In this document: piece by piece, positions 24,075 through 35,900 of the stretch
Numbering within the stretch: position 1 is the first letter of the stretch
How the letters are laid out: every line of letters starts with the position of its first letter
NCBI GenBank assembly: GCA_021234535.1
Contig: CM037830.1
Location: forward strand, 7,042,170 to 7,106,169
From: Stichopus chloronotus
Lineage: Eukaryota > Echinodermata > Holothuroidea > Aspidochirotida > Stichopodidae
DNA length: 64,000 bases
Direction of reading: 5' to 3'
Notes under the pieces: model-generated
Databases searched by the model: none
The model's input: only the letters and a program-made list of their open reading frames with translations
What the model was told of the DNA's origin: nothing
Made by a program: the position numbers and the translations under genes

Positions 24075-24330
24075 CAAACACACAACAACCAGTTTCGCTC
24101 TCATACTTCATGGGTTCATGGGTTACGCTTAGGACATGATGCGACTGTTATCTTAATATCCTTGGTTGGAATCCTTGTTCTAACCTCTTTCCTTTGGAGG
24201 AAAGAGGTTAGAAGTAGTTTCTTCCACAGGTTTTCACAGCTGCTCCTTTCACAGACTGTCTATAATTTTGTGAGACTGAGGAAAAAAACACAACCAAAAA
24301 AAATCAAAGATAGCAAAGTAGCCATACATC
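24075..24330 (+). repeat. tRNA-derived SINE-like copy 1 (diverged)
   Basis: It aligns with 55225-55440 through CGCTCTCA...GGGTTA(C/A)GC(T/G)TAGGAC...GTTATC...TAATATCCTTGGTTGGAATCC...TCTAACCT...CTTCTTCCACAGGT. The B-box-like GGTTGGAATCC has lost the TTCGA core. The copy carries a 16 bp hairpin insertion after the B box and ends in A-rich sequence. Confidence 0.65.
24178..24213. repeat. Perfect 16 bp hairpin
   Basis: TTCTAACCTCTTTCCT, a TTGG loop, then its exact reverse complement. It sits just after the SINE B-box region. The other SINE copy has only the first arm region, so this copy probably gained a local inverted duplication. Confidence 0.9.
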
Positions 24331-24379
24331 CTATAGCAACCACAGGCGTCCCCCACATAGTATAGCCTAGACTATGCCC

Positions 24380-26954
24380 TATATGTAATATATCTACAAG
24401 GTCGGTCACCACTTCTAACAGTATACAAAGCTTGGCCTATCTGTACATCCTTACTCCGACTACAAACCTTACTTAACCCACTCGTATATATGGGCTACAA
24501 CAAGCATAACCTAAAGAACAAACGTTTGCTACACAGGTGAATACCAGACCTTCAGCAATTGCCATATGCTCGTTGCACCCCATGCATAGGAGTGGCTTAA
24601 TAGCCAGCCATACAGAGTGTTCATATTGCTCTAGACAACTGACAAAATGTCTCCCGATACACCACTTTGCAAATGGCAAATTGGTGCGAATAACTCCATG
24701 TATGAGGGAGTTTTTTAATACAGTACCTGTCAGGTTTAAGGTGCATATAGAGAATGCTATTACATCGAAAGATGTGATTTAGAGTGTTAGGTAAGGTTTT
24801 AGTCGGGGTAAGGATGTAAAAATAGGCCAAGTTTTGTATACCATTAGAAGTAGTGACCAAACAGGGAGATATAGTATATATAGGGCATAGCCTAGGCTAG
24901 GAGTATTATGTTGGGGACACCTATGATACCAACTGTTTTAGTTGTCTGATACCCTTGTTGACATCAGTTGCTGTGGCCGTCCGTGGAGTTGCATGTCTGG
25001 AAACACTTGACTGCATCTGCACCTCCAGAGCCTCAGTGGTATATTTGTGAGAGACATATTCTGCAGTTGTACCAAAAATTTTACTTTTGATGGGTAAAAA
25101 TATAATAAAAAAAAAACTCTGCGGGGGTAAAAAAAGGCATACGGGCGATGACGAGAAATTAGTTGTTTTAGCGAGGACGAGTGACTAGATTTTTTTTAGC
25201 TTTTTCTTACTTGGCCTCATCCCTTGTGCAAAGATTCCAGGATCATTGCCCAGCCATGCAAAGAGGATGCAGATCATCCCCCATGCATTTTGCAAGCATT
25301 CCAAACTGTCATCAACCCAACTTTCATTGGGCAAATTGTTCAATGGCCTGTTGCTAGTTGTGTACGAACAGTAGGTTTTAGGCTTTCAAAATTCACAACA
25401 CTTGATCCAAGCTAAAGACTTAGTAGGTCTAGGACTCTAGCCTAGGTAATCATATATTTGGCCTCTGTCCAACTTGCTCTTAGGTTTTATGCAGATGAAG
25501 GAGATGACAGTCTATCAACATTTTAGCTTCGAACTTCCTTGTCTCAAGCGCAACGAAAATGTTGTGGTGAAAGAGAAACTAAGTTATTTTCTTGATGTTT
25601 AGTCTCTTTGGTTAAAAAAAAAAAGCAGGTGGAGAATTGTCATTTTCCTGGAATTTACCTCATATTAGTGGTCCCCATGGTGTAGTTGCTACATGCATGC
25701 ATTCTATGGTACAGTACTGTACAGTTTGTCAGAGGTGTTCAAAGTTAAAAGTTAGAACCATTGCGATCTTAGAAATGTCAGTTGCCATACACATGTGATA
25801 ACCTAACTGTTTTTCAATGGATTGTGCTCCTGTTGAGGCCATACACTGTTGCTCTAGTATAGACCTTAGAATCTTTTAGCAGATAGGAAGCTGATGCTCT
25901 TGAAGATCCTCTGCTGTGCTGACTAAGATGGGTAGTAAATCTGTTGAGTGTACAGTTGCAAAAAAACAACATGCTCGAATATGAGGTTCCAGGATTTCCA
26001 GCATATTAAGGCCAGCCTAGATCTTATTTTTGATGAAATTCAGTCGTATAAACAGAAAATGTAGATAAATTAATGATCTGCTTTCTGATGATTAGGGGAG
26101 CTTTCCTCTCAATATGTTAAAATCGCATTTTAAAAGCATGTTCTGTTTAGAAGGACCGCTAATGGAGTTTTGTTTATCTATGCCAGTACATTCAACTCCT
26201 TCAACATTTCCTACTTTTTTCAACACATATGTAAGTGTAACAGTTACATTTTTACTCTTGAGAACTGTTTGTTTGACTTAGTGCACTAAATGCAGACTGA
26301 ACAGATTCAACATCAGTATGAATTTCAAAGAGTATGTTGATTAGTCACATTTGTCATGTTTGATGAAAAATGTGCAACCGAAATTCAACTTGAAAAGAAG
26401 TTGTGGGCAAAGCCTAGGAGGTAGTGGGGGGCAGTGAATAATTTATCTGGTATACTGTGTTGCAGTTTTTGTACATAAAACATTAAGGTTGCCTCAGATT
26501 TTGTGACCTTACTAGTGGTTGTTTTTTGTTCATCCACTCAGTGGGTCAAATAACTAACAGTATATGCAAATTATCTCTCTAGTATATCATTTTGAGACTC
26601 AGAGTATTCTTTTGTCCATGTTGCATAATTTTCTCAAGGATTGTTATTCAAGAACATGCTTCAAAATTTCTCTTTGTATATTTAGACCTACTTGCCAGAA
26701 TGACATTTTAAATTTCAGCCTTTGATGTGCCTGTTATACATACATTCAAGCATAGTGTCTTTTGAGGTGAACAATTGATATAACTTGGAAAGGTAGCTTA
26801 GTGAATGTTTGGTATTAACCATGGTGCATTCACTCCAGTTCAAAATGAACTTAGTGATGCTGTATTTGATGTAATGCATGTGAATTGCAATGCTGTAAAG
26901 GAGTGACACCACTTTTGGAGATTTGTAAGACAAGTTTTCCTTCTCTTCTGACAG
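24380..26954. other. Non-coding, likely contains the unseen first NSMCE3 exon
   Basis: The MAGE gene needs an upstream exon with the start codon and a phase-0 donor. No candidate stood out. Sequence near 24780-25200 (A-rich, AGTTGTCTGATACCCTTG) resembles 55430-55510 next to the second SINE, so part is repeat-derived. Confidence 0.4.
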
Positions 26955-26999
26955 GATGAAAATATAGCAAACTCATCACCACAGGTGTTAGAGAGAAAG
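26955..26999 (+). CDS. NSMCE3: NSMCE3 exon (first seen), linker before MAGE domain
   Basis: Fifteen codons, DENIANSSPQVLERK, between a pyrimidine-rich TCTGACAG acceptor and a GTAAATA donor. The LERK end joins in frame to IAELVQYLL, matching the family's start of the MAGE domain. Short but well supported by that junction. Confidence 0.75.
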
Positions 27000-29900
27000 G
27001 TAAATAAACTTTTATCTCTTTCCTGTAACTAAAGTAACCATTTTTTATGTTTTGGGATAATCCCTCTCCTGTATATTGAGCAGAAGTGGCATTGCTGGGG
27101 AACTGAATGGGTGCACAGTCCCTAGTAGAGGTATTGTTTGGGGGAACAGTAAGAGTGAAAGGGAAGGCTAGTTCCAGCAGTGTGAGGAGTATTTTTATGC
27201 AAATATTTTGTTTCACACTCTTGGTGACGCTCTGCTTAGATTATCTTCCCACTATTTTAGCTATGATGTAAGTGATGATAAGTGTAGGTGGCACCTTAGA
27301 CTCGGCCCCTCCAGAAATGATGCACCCATGGCATTAATTTTTGTAAATCTTTAGTCTGCACATATCTGGTAGTAAACACTTATTCTGTTTGTGAAAGTAA
27401 ATTTTTGGTTCTAAGGGATCAGTGATGGTGACAAACTCACTGTAGACCTGTCTCTTCCATAACTTCTAGTTTTGAAATTATCAATTAAAAAGAAGAAAAC
27501 TCAAAATGACTTTGAAAAGTAAAGCTGAAATAGAATAGGGCTTCAGATATATTTTATGACTCTGCTGAAAAGATTGCTTATATGTGCTACCATGAGGTAT
27601 ACATTTTCACTCACTGTATGGTTCAGTTTTCATCAGCAACAGTCAAACACATTTCAAAGGGATTTTGAGTACTAATGTTCTTCTTACTAGAGTTTGTTGG
27701 CCTACTGAATATTGAGATATCAGAATAGTGTACTACTGTAGGCTTGAATAACCTATTTTTACTTATGCATTGCATTTACATATTGTAAGAAAGTGTCATT
27801 TCTTTTCTAGATTGCTGAGTTGGTCCAATACCTTCTCATAATGGAGCAAAACAAGGTTCCAGTTAAGAGAGCAGGTAAGTTCATCACTTCATACCCCTTT
27901 AAAATATTTTAGGTACAGGTCACAGTAAAGATCACAGTAGAGGGAGCAAATTTAAAGTCCGTTCCTTCATACCCTCGGACACATTTGCCTTTCCAATAAA
28001 GAGAGCTGGTAATTCAGTCCCTACTTATCTCATCCTTATATGTAGTGTACATGTAGGAGGTATTATACTCCATTGAGTGTTTCAAGTAGCTAAAAATGGC
28101 ATTTTAGTGAACGGTTGTCCACCTTACATCCCTTGTGGTATTCAACCAAAAGTAGGTGGGTCAGTGCATGGAGGTACCTCATGGTATACAAATGACATGT
28201 TTCAAGATTACCAATTGGGGTCAAGAGGTTGAGAAAGGGTGCCTAAATGTGTGATAACTTGTGTGTGTGTGTACAAAAAAAGCATGCCATGATCTCTTAG
28301 ATGGTAAGTCAGATGATCCTCATCGGGCAAAGGTTAAGGATCCCCAAAACAAACAAAAAAAAAAAACCACATTTTTAGCATTATCTCTATGTGTGAATGT
28401 CCTAGAGTTACAAAACTACACACAGTATATGGAACGTAGACGATACAGGAATGTTCTTGAAAATATTGATAATGTCCATGAAATCTAAAGGTCACAAGGC
28501 TAAAGATCAGATTGGCAAAAATGCTCTGCAAAAGTTTGTCATGACTCCCTCCTAGATGTTAAGTTGGATGAACTTTAAACATCGTGGGTAAGTGCCTGGG
28601 TATTAGATGTAATGTCTGCCCAACTGATAATGTCAAAGGTCAAGGGTCATAGGTTTTTAAAACTACATTTTTAGCGTTATGTCTTTGTGTGAAAGCTCAA
28701 GAGTTATAAAACTAGCATATGTGGAAAGTGGACTGTGCAGCATTTTTTAACAAAACATTGATGACATCACAAGGTCAATGTCACAAGGTTACAGCTCAAA
28801 TCAACAAATATGCTATGAAAAAGTGGGTCACAATCCGTCCTTGAATCAGACAATTTACTGTAGGTGTGTATATGTTTGCGATGCAGATGTGTCTGCAATT
28901 ACCAAAGGAGTGTTTATGTGCAATTTTTTGTTTCTCAGACATATCAAAGAATATATTGAAAGGATATAAGAACATATACCAAGATGTACTGTCAGGCGCC
29001 AAAGCTAATCTTTCTGAGGTGAGTGCCCAAAACTCTTTCGAATAAAAATGAGGTTAGTAAATTGCATGCACGAACTGAGTTCTTGAGTGTAAATTGGTAA
29101 TGTATTTTCATGCAGTCAGTCACAGAATAAAAATCATATATTTGCAAAAAGTGTCAGTAAACTTACGTAGGAAAATAAACAGAAGTACATTATGAAGAAA
29201 TCCATCACCATTACTCTTTTTGTGTCCTTTGTTAGCTTTGCTGTGCAGTATAAAATTAGAAACATGTTCTTTTTTTTTTTTTTTTTTTGAGGGTGCTCAT
29301 TGAGTTGGTTCACAAAATTTCAGATATTATGACACATCTGCTGAGTACAGTATAACTCGTACTGTATGTTGATGGTAAGTGATCAAACTAAAAGATTCTG
29401 AATATCTGACACACAACTGAAGCAACAGAGATAGGGGGTAATTAAAGATTGAAATGACGTATTGAAAATCTGTGACCAGACACTTTTTACCAAACAGTAC
29501 TAAGCATGGGAAACTCCTGTTCATGAAAAAGACTACAATTTCTTACATTTTCAAGAAAAGTAGATAGATGACTAATGAAACTAATTAGAAGTATCGGCAT
29601 GCAACTGTTTCCTTCAAACATGTCACAAAATTAACAATATCAACTCAATGAGCTTCTTTCACAATGGAGAGCCGTTTTACGAAAGCCTATTAGGGCCAAA
29701 CGAAAATATATTTTTAATTCGTAAGTACGAATTAGCTTTTTGTAACTACAAGGAGATAATTCACAATTATGAATTAGTAATTGTAATGACCAGACAATAA
29801 TTTGTGATTAGGAATTAGTCATTGGTAATAATGAGATAATTAGTAATTATGAATTAATAATTCACAATCACAAATAATTATCTTGTTACAGATTATTAAT

Positions 29901-32900
29901 TTATAATTACAAATTGAACATGCACATTCATGTGGCCCCAATGGGGGCTTTGTACCTTTAGTAGTGGCCCATAAATATCAATTACAATACCAAGTTGTAT
30001 AATCGAAGCACAAACCAATCCTGCAGTTACAAAAGACAGTTATGGATTTCTGTTTCTATTTTAGATATTTGGATTTGAAGTCGTGGAAGTCGAGCACTCG
30101 TCCGGAAAAACTAAAACAAAGCTGTATTTCCTTCTAAACAAATTGGACAGTGAGTTAAGAGAAGGAATTGATGAAATGTAAGGAAATGTTATGTCTTCCA
30201 ATTCTTTGGTTTATCTTTAAGAATTAATATTTGTGCAAATAATCAATCTCTCTTTCTCTTCCTTTTTCTCTTGACAATGAGTAATAAAGCATTCAATATG
30301 TTTTTGCTACCACTTGGTTTGGAAGTTCAACCCATTACCACTTGTTTTATTCTATGACTTGGTTTTGGAAATTTAAGTTCCATGCAAATGCTGTAAAGCG
30401 ATAATGAATGGTCTAGTCAGTTTAAAGATCTGCCATCGGCATACATTAGAGATGCTCAAATGTCAGAGTTGGCCATTTACAGCTTTTGCTCTCATCAGAT
30501 AACTACACGTGCCATAGGTCTTCCTCATTGCTGATGTATTATACTGTATGTCTGGAAGACTGTTAATCCTCAAACTTCATTGTACTGCAGTGGTCATTGA
30601 AAGTTTTATTTGCAATTCCAATTTTTTTCCCCCTTTTTTTCTCATTTTATTTTTTTCTTGGAGGAGCTGTAAATATCGTTATCTGTGTATTTCATCGTCC
30701 AAACCTCAGTAACTTTGGTATCTTCATATCTTGCAATTTGTTGTTCATGTCTTTCTTAAAGGTTTACAACTCACTGTTCTCCACATTTATGTATTTTAAA
30801 TTTTTACATGATTTTGTCGCAGTGAGCTCCCTGTGATTTATGCTGAACCCTTTGACTGTCATCTCCATTTAGCACTCTTGAAGATTACTAAACAGCTGAA
30901 AGTTTTGATGCGTAGGGTGCCAGTGACTTTTCTTCTATTTTTTCTGCAGATCTGCAGAAAATTCAAAGACTGCTCTGTTATGGATAATACTGGCGATTAT
31001 TTTCATGTCAGAAGGTGTAATTGGTGAAGGTAAGTACCTTCGTAGGTGTAAGAAATGTTGAGTTAAAATAACAGATTAACCTTCTCATCTGTCTCCTCCA
31101 AAACGACCAGAAGCTGTGTTTTGTGAATCAAGAAATAGGGTTGTTTTTGTGTTTGTTTATTAAGTTGTCTTGAAACAAACTAATATGCTGTTGCCATACT
31201 CATACGGGGATATATAACATGTGTTGCATTGGCCAAATTCAACTTTACAAATAGCTAAAACATTTGGAGGGATGTTTATTACATTCTTTGGATCAGAACC
31301 TGGACTAAAGATATTGGGCTCTCTTGTGGTTCTGTAAACACTAAACAGCGATTCCCCTTCTTTCATCTATTTCTCAGTCGCCTGCTGAACTACTAATTCA
31401 AACTTTTAGGTAGTCCGGAAGCTCGTTACACTAGTCAGCATTTTTTTTTTAATAGATGAAATGGGACGCAACAATGAACAGCATTAATCCTGTGACTCTA
31501 AAGTAATCTAGCGTAACTTACCCGATTGATTTATTTAATGAATGATGATACAAAACAAGTGCATGCCTTTTGAATAAAGGCATGATTTTATTTAAGAAAC
31601 AAGAAACTGCTTGGCTGGTTTGTGTAGCACACGGCAGTAAAAATTAAATCTTCCACTCAATGTTTATCTTTAAAATACAATAGCAACCCTTATTATGAAT
31701 CAACCCCCGCTGTCCATTGTCTCTATAGAAGGCATGAGGCACTAGAAGAAATACTCAAATTATTAAAAGGCATGTCAAAGTGATACTTTGAGGCCGGTTT
31801 GAAGCTGAACTACCTCCATGGCTCAGTGTTACTTTTTTATGTCAGAAGGCCAAACCTTCCAACAAAATTGCGCGATACTATTTCCGTCTTTCAAATTTGT
31901 TATTTGTATTTCTATTGGTAGTAGTTTTATTCATTTTCTGTGCAATCCTAGTCCTCCCGAGGTGAAAACGTGCATGTCACAGCCAAACGGTACCTTTTTA
32001 TTCTGACAGATTAAGCCGCTAAGTTAGTAGGTCTACGTTGTGTTATCGTGCTACACTGTAAGTTAGTGTAAAGCCTAGCCTTAGAACAAAGTCACAAAAC
32101 ACAATTCTGATCTTTGAAAATGACAGTTGATATCACTACAGGTGGTAGCATTTTCATAATTTTTGCAATTCTAGTCCTCATGGAGTGAACAGTGTATTTT
32201 GTTATGAAAATTCACCTCTGTTTTATTTTTTTAACTTCAGCATACCCTTTGTTACTATTAGGATAGGCTAGGCATAAACATGTACCCTTCTAATGAGAAA
32301 GAAGAAGCTTTCGAGTAAGCAAAGACTTTTAACTAAAACCAGTGACAGGAGTATTGTTCCAGTATTGTTTTGGTAGGCTCATCCATGGCTACAAAGGAAA
32401 CTTGTGGTGGCAGTATTTTTTAAATTGCACAAGTCCCTGGTTTGATAATCAACTTCTAGTCGGAGATCACTTTATATTGTCTGAGTTGGATAAAATGCTT
32501 GTGAGCCACTGTAAGTTCTGGGTAGGGTATGTAAATATCCTGCACCAAAGAAAAGAAAAGTCATCATGTTCTTTGGGTTCAATTTTTTTCCTTTGAATTT
32601 TTGACTTGGCATAAAAGGTCAGTATGACTGACAGTGGTTGATCAGTGGCTAGCAGAACGTAACACTATCATTTACATCATCAGTGTGCAGGACAGTAACT
32701 GAAGGTATCTTGAATGCAGAGAAAGCAAGTGTGTTGGCATCTTGATAGCCGTGTGAAATATTCCCTGCAATGCAAAGTTTTATGTTGATGTCTTGAATCA
32801 CAAAGTGAGATGGAATACAAGAATCTTCTTTGATGACAGAGAGCTTTGCTGAATGTTGCCCAGTACTTCTTTTAATTTCATGAAAAAAATACAGTACCAT

Positions 32901-35900
32901 CATTTAATGTCGTCACCGTGTGAAGTTTACCGTCAGTTTCTCCTTTCCTGTCCTTGTCATTCTAGCTCAACTATGGCAAGCCCTTCAAAAGCTCGGACTG
33001 GCACAAGACGAGTGAGTCATTAACATAACGTCAGTATTTCATCGAATGTATTACGTTTACATCATCTCTCATACAGTCTCTTCAGTCTGGGCATCAAGTC
33101 TTCAATTAATGTGTCAGTCCATCCAACATCACTACTTTGATGCCATTGCACTCCACCAACTCTCTGGTGTTTGCTACCACGGTTGCCATGGCAATGACCC
33201 TCTGATGATTACACCATTTATTGCTGTATATGCTGTTTGCTTAATTAAACCATCGTAAATATTAAACTGTGCAGTTACTGTATTCTGCAGTCTTTCCAAC
33301 TGCACTACAGTTTTCCGCGTTTCATGATCTGATAAATTGTGTAAAACACTGTTGCCTTACTCCGTATTTCCTTTTTGCCTGTTTTCAGAAAATCTCACTC
33401 AGTGTATGGAGATGTAAAGAAACTAGTTACAACAGAATTTCCTAGGCAGTTGTAAGTAGATGAATAACTTAAAATTTTGTGTGATGTTCATTGTGTCATG
33501 GCCCCTCAATTCACCTACAAGTGGTTTACTATTCCTGTAATGGCAATGAGCATAATACTAATCATCAGTGTACAGTAGTTTGGTATGACCAATATTTTTC
33601 ATTTGAGTGAAATAGCAGCTGTTTTAAAATTTATAATATAAACAATTTAAAATGGACAAAATTACACCTCCACTGCTCCTTCTAACATCAATTTTTTTTT
33701 TTTTCTGATTTAATATGTAAATAATTCAAACATCAAATCTGATAAGGTTTGTGCCCTGCAGCCTTCCAGGGTGCTCTGTTCAATACATGAAGTATCCTTT
33801 TGAAGCTTGCCCTTCTCTTGCTAAATTTTTACTCTTTCTGTGTAGTTATGTTGCATTTTAATCACCCGTTGGTTATATCCTGACAGGTATTTGGAGTACA
33901 CCAGGGTTGCAAACACCGATCCAGCCGTGTATGAATTCCGATGGGGGGAGAGAGCTAAAGCAGAAGTAGACTTGGAAAGAATGCTGGAGATGGTAACTGA
34001 GGTGGGTTTTAACCCATTGGTCAATATTGGCATAACCAAATGCAGTTGTGGTGTCACATGTATGTGTGTGTGTTTTTCCAAGAGATGAAATGACAGTGTT
34101 TGCTTCACAGTTTGCAACCCACAAAAACCCAGTTGCAACTCTGTATCATGTCAGCAAATCGATATCTTATGTCCTACCTGAAAAGTTGAATTCTCTTTTG
34201 AACTATCTGAAGCTGCATCTACAACTTTACATGTAATTGCCGTACATTTCGCAACGCCATACAGTACTTGCACACTTTCAGATGTGTCACAGTCGCAGCA
34301 GGTACTGAATAATGTTTAAAAAAGTTATATGATATGCAGACTTACATAAGCATGTCTGCAATGTGTAACAGATCTGTTCATCAAAATGGGTTGACTGCCA
34401 TTTCAAACATTGATTTGCAAAAACTGCTAATTGGTTTGGTCACACCATTTTGTAAGTTTTGTATCTTGGTTTACCACAGTATTTATAAAATGTTTATAAA
34501 AAATATATATGTTTGTAATAGACTGACCAGAGTGCAATAGTCCCATTACATTTATACACAGTAAAAAAAATGCACAAAACATTTAAATAAAACAAACTCT
34601 CCTTTCTAAGTAACTGACTAAATTTGCCAACGCTTTTAACAATAGTTACACAGGTTCTTTAAACTCCATTCAAAATCTGCTGGCCCAGCTCAAGAGTATA
34701 TTCAACCAGTCAAATTTATCTACTTGGATGATGATGATGTCATAGGAGATTCATTTCCTTGTAGATATTCACTTCAAAAAGTAACTATTTTGTAGGAACC
34801 TAGTGTGTTGAATAGTTGATTGGTGAGTATTAAATATGTTGATGTGGACAGTTGCATGATTCTGTTTTGAATCACTTTTGCCCCAGGGGTATATTAGAAT
34901 AGAATTACTCTCTCGAATATGACAGCTTTTTGGTTTTCATGAAAAGAGAAACCTATGCGGTCATGATTGCATGTGTGTGTGTTTGCGTGTTTTTGTGTTT
35001 GTGATGCCCAGTTTGTTATCATTATATCTCAAGAAGGGAAACTCAGACAGTTCTCAAACTTGAAAAAGGACCCTATCATTTTTGGTGGAGGTCAAAGGTC
35101 ATCTGAACTCACCAGAGGTCAAATACTGCAAATCTTGTTACAATATCTTGAGGTAGGAATGTATCATGGAAAGGATTCATATTTAGTTCATGAATGTATT
35201 AAATCAAGTAGAAGAATCCTATTTTTTTTGGTCACTAAAGGTCAAAAATTAAAAGTCTTGTTGACACAATCAATATCTTAAGGTTGAAATCATGAAAACG
35301 TTGAATACTTACCATGACAATGCATTACATCAGGAGAAAGAATCTGCATCGTTATTGGTAGAGTGCAAAGGTCATCTGACGTCACCAAAGGTAAAACAAC
35401 ATTGAAAACAATGTTCACTCAATATCTCAAGGTAGGAATCATGGACACTTTTGATACTTAGCACCACAATGCATTCCATCAAGTAGAAAATCCCAGTTGT
35501 TTTTGGGTAGTGGTCAAATGTCATTTATGTCCAATAGCTGTCAAACAGTGTAAACACAATATCTCAGGAAGGTAAGCTTGGACAGATTTCCTGTTTGACA
35601 TGTAGGTGAAACCTATTGAGTGCAAAAGCCTTTTGTTTTTGGTAGAGGTCAAAGATCACTCTAGGTCAAAGGGGGTCAAATTTTTAAAATTTTATTAACA
35701 TGATATCTCAAAAAGGTGAGCATTGACAGATCTGATATGGTGCTTCAAGTTGTGCTTTATTGAGCAAAAGTAGCTTTCTGCCGAGGCCAACGATCATTTG
35801 GGTTCAACTGGGGTCAAGTTGTAAAAACCTTATAAACATTAAGTGAAGCTTAGATAGATCTCATATTTGATTTTCAGATGCACCTTATTGGGTGCAACCT

